Below are positions 15,939 through 24,562 of a stretch of 64,000 nt of DNA, in pieces (position 1 is the stretch's first letter; each line of letters opens with the position of its first letter). The position numbers and the translations under genes are program-made. The notes under the pieces were generated by a model that did not search any database, had not been told where the DNA came from, and saw only the letters and a program-made list of their open reading frames with translations. The DNA comes from Bacteroidota bacterium (GTDB lineage: Bacteria; Bacteroidota; Rhodothermia; Rhodothermales; UBA10348): positions 1 through 64,000 of the forward strand of contig JAJCYQ010000015.1 of NCBI GenBank assembly GCA_029262835.1, given 5' to 3'.

Positions 15939-17459
15939 ATGTCACCTGTTTATTCCGCTCGTTTTTACGCCGCTATCCTCCTGGTAGCCACCCTGTACCT
16001 GCCCGGGTGCGCGCTGTTTTCCGGTGCCCGGTTGCCGGACGAAGGGGACCTGCGCGCGAGCCTGCCAGCCCCGGAGCGGGAGTTCCGGGCCGCCTGGGTG
16101 GCCACGGTCGCCAATATTGACTGGCCCTCGGCGCCTGCCCTGCCGGTGGCCACACAGCAGGCCGAGCTGCGCAGCCTGCTGGACCGGGCCGCGGCGATGG
16201 GCCTGAATGCCATCATTCTACAGGTACGGCCCACGGCAGACGCCTTTTACGACAGTCCCCTTGAGCCCTGGTCCTGGTATTTGACTGGGGAGCAGGGCCA
16301 GGCGCCCGTTCCGGCGTACGACCCGTTGGCGTTCGCCATCGATGAGGCCCATCGCCGGGGGCTCGAACTGCACGCCTGGTTCAATCCCTACAGAGCGCTG
16401 CATCCAACAGCCATGGATTCCACGAGTGACCTGCACGTGTCCCAGCGGCTTCCTCGTGCCACGGCGCCGTATGGTGAACTGGTATGGATGGATCCCGGAA
16501 ACACGCAGGCAACGGAGCACTCGCTGGCCGTCATGCTCGATGTCGTTCGCCGATACGATGTGGATGGAATCCACCTGGACGACTATTTCTATCCGTATCC
16601 GGTAACGGACGCGTCCGGCGCACCCGTGGCCTTTCCCGACTCGGTCTCGTTCGCCGCCGGCCGCGCTGACGGGCTGGAACGCGCCGATTGGCGGCGCCGG
16701 AATGTCGATACGTTCATCCAGACGCTCTATGAGGAGGTCAAGGCGGTGAAGCCGTGGGTGAAAGTGGGTATATCGCCATTCGGAATATGGCGACCGGGAT
16801 ACCCGGCATCCATCCAGGGTTTCGATCAGTATGAGGGCCTCTATGCCGACGCCCGGAAATGGCTTCGCGAGGGCTGGGTCGACTATTTTACGCCGCAGCT
16901 CTACTGGGCCATAGACAGCGACGGACAGAGCTACCCGAAGCTGCTAGACTGGTGGATAGGCGAGAACGTGCATGCCCGTCATATCTGGCCTGGTAATTAT
17001 ACAAGTCGCGTGATCCTGGAGGGAAGCGCCTATTGGGACCCGGCAGAGATTGTCCGTCAGCTGCGGCATACGCGCTCGACGCCCGGGGCTACGGGAAATG
17101 TACATTTTTCCATGCGGGCCCTGATGCCGGCGGCCCATGGGATGGGGCGCGCTGTGGCAGCAGAGTATGCCCGTCCGGCGCTGATACCGGCCAGTCCCTG
17201 GCTCAGCAGCGCGCCGCCCCAGGCGCCTGTTGTTACCCAGCCATCAACGCATGTGGCCCTCCATCCACAGGGAGCGGTGTCGGCACGGTGGTGGGTTGTC
17301 GACTGGTTCGACGGGCGGCGTTGGACATCCCAGATCGTCCCCGCCTGGCAGCAACGTCTGGTGCCGCCAGCGCATATGTCACCGAAGTATCTTGCCGTGC
17401 GCGCCGTGTCCCGAACGGGCGTCCTGTCGGCACCCACCATTGTCCGAATCGATGACTGA
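15939..17459 (+). CDS. GHL10-family glycosidase lipoprotein (family 10 glycosylhydrolase)
   Basis: 506 residues. The N-terminus has a lipoprotein signal ending in the lipobox LPGC (hydrophobic AILLVATLY before Cys), so it is probably anchored in the outer or inner membrane. The main domain (about 40-380) is the GHL10/DUF187 TIM barrel: EFRAAWVATVANIDWPS, NAIILQVRPTADAFY, HAWFNPYRA, VDGIHLDDYFYPYP and VKVGISPFGIWRPG. Relatives act on peptidoglycan-type glycans (E. coli DigH). The start at 15939 gives a compact signal peptide; ATG 15909 is possible. The stop overlaps the amidase gene start. Confidence 0.87.
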   Translation: MSPVYSARFYAAILLVATLYLPGCALFSGARLPDEGDLRASLPAPEREFRAAWVATVANIDWPSAPALPVATQQAELRSLLDRAAAMGLNAIILQVRPTADAFYDSPLEPWSWYLTGEQGQAPVPAYDPLAFAIDEAHRRGLELHAWFNPYRALHPTAMDSTSDLHVSQRLPRATAPYGELVWMDPGNTQATEHSLAVMLDVVRRYDVDGIHLDDYFYPYPVTDASGAPVAFPDSVSFAAGRADGLERADWRRRNVDTFIQTLYEEVKAVKPWVKVGISPFGIWRPGYPASIQGFDQYEGLYADARKWLREGWVDYFTPQLYWAIDSDGQSYPKLLDWWIGENVHARHIWPGNYTSRVILEGSAYWDPAEIVRQLRHTRSTPGATGNVHFSMRALMPAAHGMGRAVAAEYARPALIPASPWLSSAPPQAPVVTQPSTHVALHPQGAVSARWWVVDWFDGRRWTSQIVPAWQQRLVPPAHMSPKYLAVRAVSRTGVLSAPTIVRIDD

Positions 17460-20400
17460 TTTCCCTGTACACCGCCTGCTGGTACTCGCGGTATTTTTTT
17501 TCCTCGCCGGGTGCGCCTCAACCGATGCGGTGCGCGAGGCGGAGGCGCCGCACGACCGTTTTTCTGTGCACGTTGGGGAGGTACTCACCACCTGTTCCTG
17601 GTGTCACGATGCGGCCGGGCTCGATTCGTTGGTGATTGATCCGGCGGCCGGGCATCTGGAAGTGCACTTCAACGAAGCCTTCGCGCAGGTACCGCTGCGG
17701 GACAGTACGCTTCAGGCGTTCGAGCGCGATGTCCGTCGCGGCGTTCCTTCCGAATTCGCCTCGTGGCGGGTGGATCTCCTGAGCCTCGGTGCGCCGCTCT
17801 CCCGCCTGGTCCCGAATGTGTACACAGCGACCCCGGATGAGGCAAAGCGGCCTGACTCCGCGGCTCCACGGCGTGCGCTGGTCCGTCCAGTCAACAGTCC
17901 CTGGAGGAGTGGTTTCCTGTCGGGGCGCCATATTGCCGTCTGGCCCAGTCACGGGTGGTACTGGGAGGGGGCGCTCGAGCGGTGGGAGTGGCAGCGTGCG
18001 CGGCTCTTCCAGACGGTGGAAGATCTGCTTCCCTATGCCATCGTCGTGCCCTACCTCGCGCCCATGCTGGAGCGCGCTGGCGCCAACGTGTACATGCCAC
18101 GGGAACGCGACATGCAGGAGCATGAGGTGGTCGTGGACAACGATGAAGCGTCTGACAGCCTCTCGCGCTACCTGGAGGTTGGCCCGGAGGGTGTGTCATG
18201 GCGCGATGGACGGGGTGATGGGTTCGCCTACCGCGATCGGTGGCAGACCGGCACGAATCCATTCGAGCAGGGGACCTACCGGGTGGCCAATGCATCGCGC
18301 GAGGCCACGTCCGAAATAGCCTGGGTTCCGGATATTCCCGAAGCGGGCGCCTACGCTGTATACGTCTCGTGGGCACGGCTCGACGCCGCCGCCCCGGATG
18401 CCGAATATGTCGTGCATCATACGGGAGGCGAGACCGCGTTCCGGGTCGATCAGCGTATGGGAGGCGGCACGTGGGTTTATCTGGGCACGTTCCAATTCGA
18501 TGCCGGCGTCTCTACCGGGCGCGGCGCCGTGCGGCTCACGAACAGGAGCAGCCAGAATGGGGCACTTGTCTCGGCCGATGCCGTCCGATTTGGCGGCGGC
18601 ATGGGGAATGTGGAGCGGGGAGGGCAGGTGAGCGGCCGGCCGCGCTTCACCGAGGGCGCGCGCTACTATATGCAGTACGCTGGCATGCCGGCCGATCTGG
18701 TCTACAATGTGACCGAATCCACGAATGACTATGTGGACGACTATCGAGGGCGGGCCGAGTGGGTAAACTATCTGCGAGGCCGCCCCGAGGGACCGAACAA
18801 GAACCGCCTGGCGGGGGGGCTGGGAATACCTGTTGATCTGTCACTGGCGTTCCATACCGATGCCGGGGTAACGGACACCGATTCGACGATTGGAACACTC
18901 ATGATCTACTCGTCTACGGGTATGCTGGACGAGAGGACGTTTCCAGGCGGCATGTCCCGGTTTGCGAACCGGGATCTGGCTGACATCATGCAGACCCAGA
19001 TCGTTGATGACATCCGCGCGCTCTACGACTCCTCATGGACGCGCCGGGATATCTGGGATCGGGATTACAGCGAGGCCGTGCGGCCGAACGTACCGGGCGT
19101 CCTGCTCGAGCTGCTCTCGCATCAGAACTTTGCCGACATGCGCTTTGCGCTCGACCCGCGCTTCCGCCACGACGTGGCGCGATCCATCTACAAGGCGATG
19201 GTGCGTTTCCTGGCTTTTCAATACGATGAAGTGCCCATCATGGCTCCTCTCGCGCCTGACCACCTGTCGGCCGTCTGGACCGCTGACGGCGCGCTCGAGC
19301 TGTCCTGGGAGGGCCGCGAGGACCCGCTTGAGCCGACCGCGACGCCCGCGGCCTATGTCGTATACGTTCGTCAGGGTGACGGAGGGTATGACAATGGGCG
19401 CATGGTTGAGGGTACTCGGACCGTTTTCCACCGCCTCGAACAGGGCGTGAATTACGGTTTTCGTGTATCGGCCGTCAACGAGGGTGGAGAAAGCCTGCCG
19501 TCGGAGGAAGTGGCGGCGGCATTTGCGGGTCACGGAGCACCGGCCATGCTCGTGGTCTCGGCGTTCGATCGCATCGCGGCCCCCGCATCCATCCAGGAAA
19601 AAGGACTCCGAGGGTTTGGTTACCTACGCGATGAAGGGGTCGCTGACGGGTGGGATCCGGCGTTCGTGGGGCATCAGTACAACTTTGATCCGCAGTCTCC
19701 GTGGCGGGACGATGACGCTCCGGGGCACGGGGCCAGCTTCGCGACGTGGGAGACGACGCCGACCGTGGGCAATACGTTCAATTATGCGGCCGTCCACACG
19801 CGTTCGGGTCTGGCGGCGGGCTGGACGGTCTCGACCGTGAGCGACGAGCAGTATGAAGTGGGAGGTGGGGCTGGTGTGCTGGCGGCCGCTGGACGGCAAC
19901 GGTTCGATGTCGTCAATGTGGTACTTGGTGAAGAAAAGCGGACGTTCGGTCCCGGTGGCGCGCAGACGATGTTCGAGGCGCTGCCGCCCGGCATGAGACA
20001 GGCGCTCCTGCTGGCCAGGGAAGCGGGCTCCTCGCTGCTCGTGTCAGGCGCTCACGTGGCTACAGACAGCGCGGGCCCCGAGGCCGACAGTCTGTCGCGC
20101 GACTGGGCCGAAAAGGTTCTTTCCTTCCGCTGGCGCACGGATCACGCGTCCGAGCGGGGCCGGGTGAAGCTGCGACCAGACGTGTTCGCTGGCCGTGTAT
20201 TTTCAGATTCCCCGGGTGGCGCGGCCGTGTGGCCCGAAATCGGGTTCAATACGGCATTTGGGGAGCCGCCATACCGGGTGGAAAGCCCCGATGCGCTCGA
20301 GCCGGCAGAGTCCGCCGAGACCATCATGCGCTATGCGGATAACAACATGAGCGCGGCCATTGGGCGCTCTGGTCCAGGCGGCGTGGTCGTCCTCGGATTT

Positions 20401-20475
20401 CCGCTGGAGACTGTTCACGGCGAAGACACACGACGCGCACTCATGAAAGCCCTTTTGAACTACCTGAACCCATGA
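17452..20475 (+). CDS. Golvin-domain N-acetylmuramoyl-L-alanine amidase-like lipoprotein ('xanthan lyase' type)
   Basis: 1007-residue lipoprotein (FFFLAGC lipobox). After a 150-residue leader domain comes an amidase-like domain split by a golvin beta-sandwich: SGRHIAVWPSHGWYWE (about 153), the golvin insert with IAWVPDIPEAGAYAVYVSWAR (about 283-375), then LSLAFHTDAGV (His, about 465) and GVLLELLSHQNFADM (Glu, about 550), matching zinc-ligand positions of Amidase_3. A fibronectin III domain spans about 600-690 (LSAVWTADGALELSWEG ... YGFRVSAVNEGGES); the last 300 residues are unassigned. Overlaps the GHL10 gene by 8 nt and the AmpG-like gene by 4, so the three form an operon for peptidoglycan-fragment processing. 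Confidence 0.8.
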   Translation: MTDFPVHRLLVLAVFFFLAGCASTDAVREAEAPHDRFSVHVGEVLTTCSWCHDAAGLDSLVIDPAAGHLEVHFNEAFAQVPLRDSTLQAFERDVRRGVPSEFASWRVDLLSLGAPLSRLVPNVYTATPDEAKRPDSAAPRRALVRPVNSPWRSGFLSGRHIAVWPSHGWYWEGALERWEWQRARLFQTVEDLLPYAIVVPYLAPMLERAGANVYMPRERDMQEHEVVVDNDEASDSLSRYLEVGPEGVSWRDGRGDGFAYRDRWQTGTNPFEQGTYRVANASREATSEIAWVPDIPEAGAYAVYVSWARLDAAAPDAEYVVHHTGGETAFRVDQRMGGGTWVYLGTFQFDAGVSTGRGAVRLTNRSSQNGALVSADAVRFGGGMGNVERGGQVSGRPRFTEGARYYMQYAGMPADLVYNVTESTNDYVDDYRGRAEWVNYLRGRPEGPNKNRLAGGLGIPVDLSLAFHTDAGVTDTDSTIGTLMIYSSTGMLDERTFPGGMSRFANRDLADIMQTQIVDDIRALYDSSWTRRDIWDRDYSEAVRPNVPGVLLELLSHQNFADMRFALDPRFRHDVARSIYKAMVRFLAFQYDEVPIMAPLAPDHLSAVWTADGALELSWEGREDPLEPTATPAAYVVYVRQGDGGYDNGRMVEGTRTVFHRLEQGVNYGFRVSAVNEGGESLPSEEVAAAFAGHGAPAMLVVSAFDRIAAPASIQEKGLRGFGYLRDEGVADGWDPAFVGHQYNFDPQSPWRDDDAPGHGASFATWETTPTVGNTFNYAAVHTRSGLAAGWTVSTVSDEQYEVGGGAGVLAAAGRQRFDVVNVVLGEEKRTFGPGGAQTMFEALPPGMRQALLLAREAGSSLLVSGAHVATDSAGPEADSLSRDWAEKVLSFRWRTDHASERGRVKLRPDVFAGRVFSDSPGGAAVWPEIGFNTAFGEPPYRVESPDALEPAESAETIMRYADNNMSAAIGRSGPGGVVVLGFPLETVHGEDTRRALMKALLNYLNP

Positions 20476-21776
20476 CCGAGACGCCCGCATCGACCCTGAA
20501 AGAACGCCGCAAGGCGTGGACGTGGATTCCCTCCCTCTATTTCGCCGAGGGCATTCCATATGTACTCGTCATGACCGTCTCGGTCGTGATGTACAAACGG
20601 CTCGATATATCAAATACGGATATTGCCCTCTATACGAGCTGGCTGTATCTGCCCTGGGTCATCAAGCCGCTCTGGAGTCCCATTGTGGATTTGGTTGGGA
20701 CGAAGCGCGCCTGGATTACGGGTATGCAACTCCTGGTCGGCGCGGCGCTGGCCGGTGTGGCGTTCACGATTCCGATGGACGCTTTTTTCCAGTGGTCCCT
20801 GGCCTTTTTATGGCTTGTCGCCTTCAGCAGTGCGACGCACGATATTGCTGCCGATGGGTTCTACATGCTGGCCATGGACGATGCCAACCAGGCATGGTTC
20901 GTCGGTATCCGATCCACATTCTACCGACTGGCCATGATTACGGGGCAGGGGTTACTTGTCATGCTGGCTGGCTGGCTGGAACTGCGTCAGGAGTCAGTCC
21001 AGGCGGCCTGGGCCACTACATTCGCAGTCGTGGCCGCCGGTTTCCTGCTCCTCATGGCGTGGCACCGTTTCATGCTGCCCACCCCTGCCGCGGATGGCCC
21101 TACTGCAAAAGCTTCGGGGGCCGCCATCCTGTCGGAGTTCGTGGCCACGTTTGTGTCTTTTTTCAGAAAGCCTAAAATCGGCGTTATCCTCGCGTTCCTG
21201 TTGCTGTACCGGTTTGCCGAAGCCCAACTGGCCAAAATGGCCTCTCCGTTCCTCCTGGATCCGGTCGATGCAGGAGGGCTCGCTCTCTCGACATCCCAGG
21301 TCGGGTTTGTCTATGGTACGGTGGGCGTCCTGGCGCTGACACTCGGGGGCATCCTGGGCGGCATGATGGTGGCTCGGAACGGACTCAAATACTGGCTCTG
21401 GTGGATGGCCGTCGCTATCAACGTGCCCAACGCCGTCTACATTTTCCTTTCCTGGTACATGCCGGCATCGCTGGTAGTCGTCAACGTGGCAGTAGCCCTG
21501 GAGCAGTTCGGCTACGGTTTTGGATTCACAGCCTACATGATGTACATGATCTACGTCGCGGATGGGCCTCACAAAACGGCCCACTTTGCACTTTGTACCG
21601 GATTCATGGCGCTCGGCATGATGCTGCCGGGCATGGTATCGGGATGGATACAGGAAGCCCTTGGGTACAACCTTTTCTTTGTATACGTACTACTGGCCAC
21701 GATTCCCGGGTTCCTGGTCACGGCACTGATACCGCTACGCGCATCCTTCGGTCGCGGGGAGAAGGAGACGGCATGA
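20472..21776 (+). CDS. AmpG-like major facilitator permease
   Basis: 434 residues with about 12 transmembrane segments. The N-terminal WIPSLYFAEGIPYVLVMTVSVVMYK (recognisable in SLYFAEGIPY) and LYTSWLYLPWVIKPLWSPIVD, together with ATHDIAADGFYM, are the AmpG/muropeptide permease pattern; acetyl-CoA transporters share the fold. Given the upstream GHL10 and amidase lipoproteins, import of anhydromuropeptides or GlcNAc-anhMurNAc is the best guess. ATGA overlap with the amidase gene. Confidence 0.82.
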   Translation: MTETPASTLKERRKAWTWIPSLYFAEGIPYVLVMTVSVVMYKRLDISNTDIALYTSWLYLPWVIKPLWSPIVDLVGTKRAWITGMQLLVGAALAGVAFTIPMDAFFQWSLAFLWLVAFSSATHDIAADGFYMLAMDDANQAWFVGIRSTFYRLAMITGQGLLVMLAGWLELRQESVQAAWATTFAVVAAGFLLLMAWHRFMLPTPAADGPTAKASGAAILSEFVATFVSFFRKPKIGVILAFLLLYRFAEAQLAKMASPFLLDPVDAGGLALSTSQVGFVYGTVGVLALTLGGILGGMMVARNGLKYWLWWMAVAINVPNAVYIFLSWYMPASLVVVNVAVALEQFGYGFGFTAYMMYMIYVADGPHKTAHFALCTGFMALGMMLPGMVSGWIQEALGYNLFFVYVLLATIPGFLVTALIPLRASFGRGEKETA

Positions 21777-21809
21777 CTCCGCGGCGGCCGCGTCTTGATT
21801 CTGGAGGCC

Positions 21810-23192
21810 CTACCAGCCTACGCGTGCACCCTGGGTGCGGGTCTCAGGCGTGTCTGCCTCTGACACGGAGGCGCGCCCCCACGCGGAATGGGCGTCCAGG
21901 ACGCGACCTGATTTTTTTTCTTGAGTAACCTGAATTGCGTCCGATACCGGTTGTGAAGGCGCCCGAGGGGCTGGCACAGCGGCGAGAGCCGGAGCTGCCG
22001 GAACCGAAGCCGGAGAGAGCTGCACGAGACGGCTCCCCGGGTAATAAAAGGCCAGGATGTCCTGGTGGAGCTGTCCGTCGAGGGCGCGTCCATGGGCACC
22101 CCACTGGCTGAGACCGACGCCATGGCCGAAACCTCGGCCATCCAGGCGGTAGGTCCGCCCCCGATCGTCGAGTGAGAAATAGGTACTGCGTGCCGATTTC
22201 GGGCCGTAGGCTGCGGCCAGGGCCGCCCGGAATGCGGTACCGCTTATGACGCGGTCTCCGGCACCCTTTGCTCGGAGCTCGACACTTCGCACGCGTCCAT
22301 CCTTTGCTGTATCGAGCACACGGACTTCCTGGATGTTGGCACCATAACGCCGGGACAGCAGGTCGTGCAAAACCTTCTTGTCCACGTTGAACTGCCACTG
22401 GGAATGGGGCGATACGGCATCGTATGGATCTTTTCTGGCCGCCAGATACGGGCGGGATGGCGTATCCCAGACACTCGTATTACTGGCTGTATATCCACCG
22501 TTTGAGGACGAGTAGACGGCTTCCACGAGCTCTCCATTGTGCATGAGCACACGACCCGCGGTGTCACGGGCCGCTTTTCGCGCGGCTGGCGTGACAGAGC
22601 CGTGCCCCCGGTATACCTGACTTCGCTCGTCGTCCCTCAACACGCGCCCAGACTGCATCGTAGCCAGGGCATAGGTCCGGGCGACGATGGCCATGGCCCG
22701 CGCCCCTTCCACGTCATTGAGGCCGTACTCCGCCGATACAACCGCCGCCACGTAATCTTCAATCGGGACAATATTGGTCATTGCGGCGCGTCCCGTCCGG
22801 CCATCGACCCTGATATCGAGCGAGCCTGTGTAGGACCTGGAGCCGATCTCGAAGACCTGACCGGGCTCGGTAGTCAGTGTGAACGCTCGGCCCGTGATGG
22901 ACTCCCGACCCCACGCAGCTTCCATCTGGTTTCCGTTCCGGCGAAACGTGAGTGTCGTTCCTGGCGAAAGGTGCGACGTATCGCCGGTGTCTACATGTCC
23001 AAGTACCGCCCCGACCGGAGGCACGGTGACAGGGGCAGCCTGTGATTCCTGGGACAAGTCAACACGTACCCGCGTCCATTCGGCATTCTGGGCGTGGGTT
23101 GGGGCAGAGAACGCCGATACGAGGGCGAAGACGGACAGCAGGACCAGGCAGGTCGAGCGAAAGCGAATGAGTATGGAACAGACTGATGACAT
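21810..23192 (-). CDS. SpoIID/LytB-domain exported cell-wall protein
   Basis: 460-residue secreted protein. Signal peptide MSSVCSILIRFRST... ending at THA near residue 33. The SpoIID domain covers about 120-400: IVPIEDYVAAVVSAEYG, ARAMAIVARTYAL, YSSSNGGYTA, and GRGFGHGVGLSQWGAHG. SpoIID proteins are lytic transglycosylases acting on denuded glycan in spore formers; non-sporulating Bacteroidota-type genomes carry this domain widely with unknown physiological role. The C-terminal 80 residues are Ala/Pro-rich and low complexity. The start at 23192 is chosen for the signal peptide. It converges on the AmpG-like gene, 33 nt apart. Confidence 0.85.
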   Translation of the reverse strand: MSSVCSILIRFRSTCLVLLSVFALVSAFSAPTHAQNAEWTRVRVDLSQESQAAPVTVPPVGAVLGHVDTGDTSHLSPGTTLTFRRNGNQMEAAWGRESITGRAFTLTTEPGQVFEIGSRSYTGSLDIRVDGRTGRAAMTNIVPIEDYVAAVVSAEYGLNDVEGARAMAIVARTYALATMQSGRVLRDDERSQVYRGHGSVTPAARKAARDTAGRVLMHNGELVEAVYSSSNGGYTASNTSVWDTPSRPYLAARKDPYDAVSPHSQWQFNVDKKVLHDLLSRRYGANIQEVRVLDTAKDGRVRSVELRAKGAGDRVISGTAFRAALAAAYGPKSARSTYFSLDDRGRTYRLDGRGFGHGVGLSQWGAHGRALDGQLHQDILAFYYPGSRLVQLSPASVPAAPALAAVPAPRAPSQPVSDAIQVTQEKKSGRVLDAHSAWGRASVSEADTPETRTQGARVGW

Positions 23193-23411
23193 GGGAGCAC
23201 GTTTTGATTCTGTCCCCGGTATCGACAATTGGCACATCCGATTTAAGTAATGCCGACTCGCGCCGATCCGGACCATGATAGCGGTGGACGGGGCCTTGAA
23301 ACACTCCATTCACGTTCCATCTGGGCCCGTTCATTGCCGCGTGACGACAGTTCGCCTACCGCTTACCGTTTTTTTGACAAGAGCCGTAACAAATCCCGGC
23401 ACATGTTCATC

Positions 23412-23517
23412 CTATTGACGGGTGAGCTACTGTGGCCTCTCTGAGAAGGGTGAACCACAACGGTAGCTGCAAAGAGACCTCCGGTGAAGTGGGTGCACCG
23501 GAGGTCTCGCTTTTTTT
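23412..23517 (+). ncRNA. Candidate small structured RNA with its own terminator
   Basis: Between minus-strand genes, the plus strand carries a stem-loop AGCTAC-TGTGG (23425-23435) pairing with CCACA (23455-23459) and GTAGCT (23463-23468), with a 3-nt bulge, immediately followed by a perfect 13-bp terminator stem and seven T. TTGACA at 23374-23379 could be a -35 element. No plus-strand gene follows for 1.8 kb, so this is not a leader. I do not recognise it as SRP, 6S, RNase P or a riboswitch class. The 5' end is a guess. Confidence 0.45.
23474..23517 (+). terminator. Strong Rho-independent terminator
   Basis: Perfect 13-bp stem: positions 23474-23486 pair with 23496-23508 (GAGACCTCCGGTG / CACCGGAGGTCTC), 9-nt loop, then GC and seven T at 23511-23517. 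It has no plus-strand gene upstream, which is the main argument for a small RNA here. Confidence 0.85.
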
Positions 23518-23524
23518 ACAGGCC

Positions 23525-23691
23525 CCAGTGTCACGACACGCCTGATCTGTCGGGATCTGCGTGGCCCGCCTGCCCGCTGACTGCGTTCCCCTCACTCGCC
23601 GTAGCTATGGCTACGCCTCGCTCCGGCGCCTTGTCAACAAGCAAGCGTTCTCACGCATCTGACCGACATTCCAGACGTGACGTGACACTGG
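23525..23691. repeat. Palindromic element with imperfect ~40-bp terminal inverted repeats
   Basis: The ends CCAGTGTCACG (23525-23535) and CGTGACACTGG (23681-23691) are exact inverted copies, and the similarity continues inward with gaps (CACGYCTG, TGTCGG, GATGCGTG). The centre contains CGTAGC-TATG-GCTACG. A ~37-bp core (CTGCGTTC...CGTAGCTATGGCTAYGC) is shared with the 7312-7605 element, in the same relative context. No coding potential. Probably a short mobile or REP-type palindrome downstream of accD. Confidence 0.6.
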
Positions 23692-23692
23692 C

Positions 23693-24538
23693 TCAGTCGA
23701 TCAGCATATCCAGCAGGTGCCCCAACTCTTCCTTGAGGGAGCGCCGGTCCACGATCCGGTCAATGAACCCCTTTTCGACGAGGAATTCGGATGTCTGGAA
23801 TCCCGAGGGAAGGTCCTGCCCCATGGTCTCTCGGATGACACGGGGACCGGCAAAGCCAATGAGCGCACCGGGTTCGGCCAGATGCAGGTCGCCCAGCATG
23901 GCAAAGGACGCCGTCACGCCGCCTGTTGTCGGATTGGTGAGCAGCACGATGAAAGGAAGACCCTCAGCGTCGAGTTTGGCGAGATGCGCGCTTGTTTTGG
24001 CCATCTGCATGAGTGAGAGGGCTCCCTCCATCATACGGGCACCTCCGCTCTGGCTGATAACAAGGACCGGCCACTGGTTTTCGTAACCGCGTTTGATGGC
24101 GCGGGCGATGACTTCGCCAACCACCGACCCCATGCTGCCGCCGATGAATCCAAAATCCATGGCGGCAACCGAAGTCTGGTGTCCGCTTATTTTGCCTGTC
24201 GCCGAGCGCGCGGCATCGGTAAGACCCGTCTTCTCACGCGTCTGCCGAAGGCGGTCCGCGTACGGTTTTCGGTCGGTAAAGAGGAGGGGGTCCGTTGGGA
24301 CGAGGTTCTGGTCGAACAGTTCGTACGCACTGTCATCAAAAAGCAGATCAAAATATCCAATACTGGACATTTTGAAGTGGTACGAGCACTTTGGACAGAC
24401 CAGTTGATTCCGTTCAATTTCGCGACGATTCACAGTTTCCGAACAGCCGGTACACTTTACCCACTGGCCGTCGGGGACCTCGATCTGCTGGCTGGTCTTG
24501 GTCTTGATACCGGCCGATTTACGAATGAACCAGGACAT
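23693..24538 (-). CDS. accD: Acetyl-CoA carboxylase carboxyltransferase beta subunit
   Basis: 281-residue subunit that, with AccA, transfers CO2 from biotin-BCCP to acetyl-CoA to give malonyl-CoA. The N-terminal zinc ribbon is visible (KCTGC at about 28-32 and CPKC at about 48-51). The carboxyltransferase core has MDFGFIGGSMGSVVGE, ISQSGGARMMEG and NPTTGGVTASFAMLGD, with LIGFAGPRVI following. Normal length. It lies 24 nt downstream of tsaB and is probably co-transcribed with it. Confidence 0.96.
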   Translation of the reverse strand: MSWFIRKSAGIKTKTSQQIEVPDGQWVKCTGCSETVNRREIERNQLVCPKCSYHFKMSSIGYFDLLFDDSAYELFDQNLVPTDPLLFTDRKPYADRLRQTREKTGLTDAARSATGKISGHQTSVAAMDFGFIGGSMGSVVGEVIARAIKRGYENQWPVLVISQSGGARMMEGALSLMQMAKTSAHLAKLDAEGLPFIVLLTNPTTGGVTASFAMLGDLHLAEPGALIGFAGPRVIRETMGQDLPSGFQTSEFLVEKGFIDRIVDRRSLKEELGHLLDMLID

Positions 24539-24562
24539 ATGACCTCGTTGATGATCGTGAGT

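Larger units (their letters stand above)
23193..23692. other. 500-bp gene-free interval
   Basis: No protein is supported here. Listed separately are a candidate plus-strand small RNA ending in a strong terminator (about 23374-23517) and a palindromic element (23525-23691). The rest (23193-23370) is presumably the promoter region of the SpoIID-like gene. Confidence 0.6.

Noticed and set aside
21810-23192. Evidence of sporulation from the SpoIID domain
   Set aside because: The domain is widespread in non-sporulating bacteria and no other sporulation gene is present.
23412-23517. TPP-like or SRP RNA identity of the candidate small RNA
   Set aside because: CTGAGA and GAACC occur by chance but the rest of the TPP fold is missing; the SRP GGAAG loop is absent.
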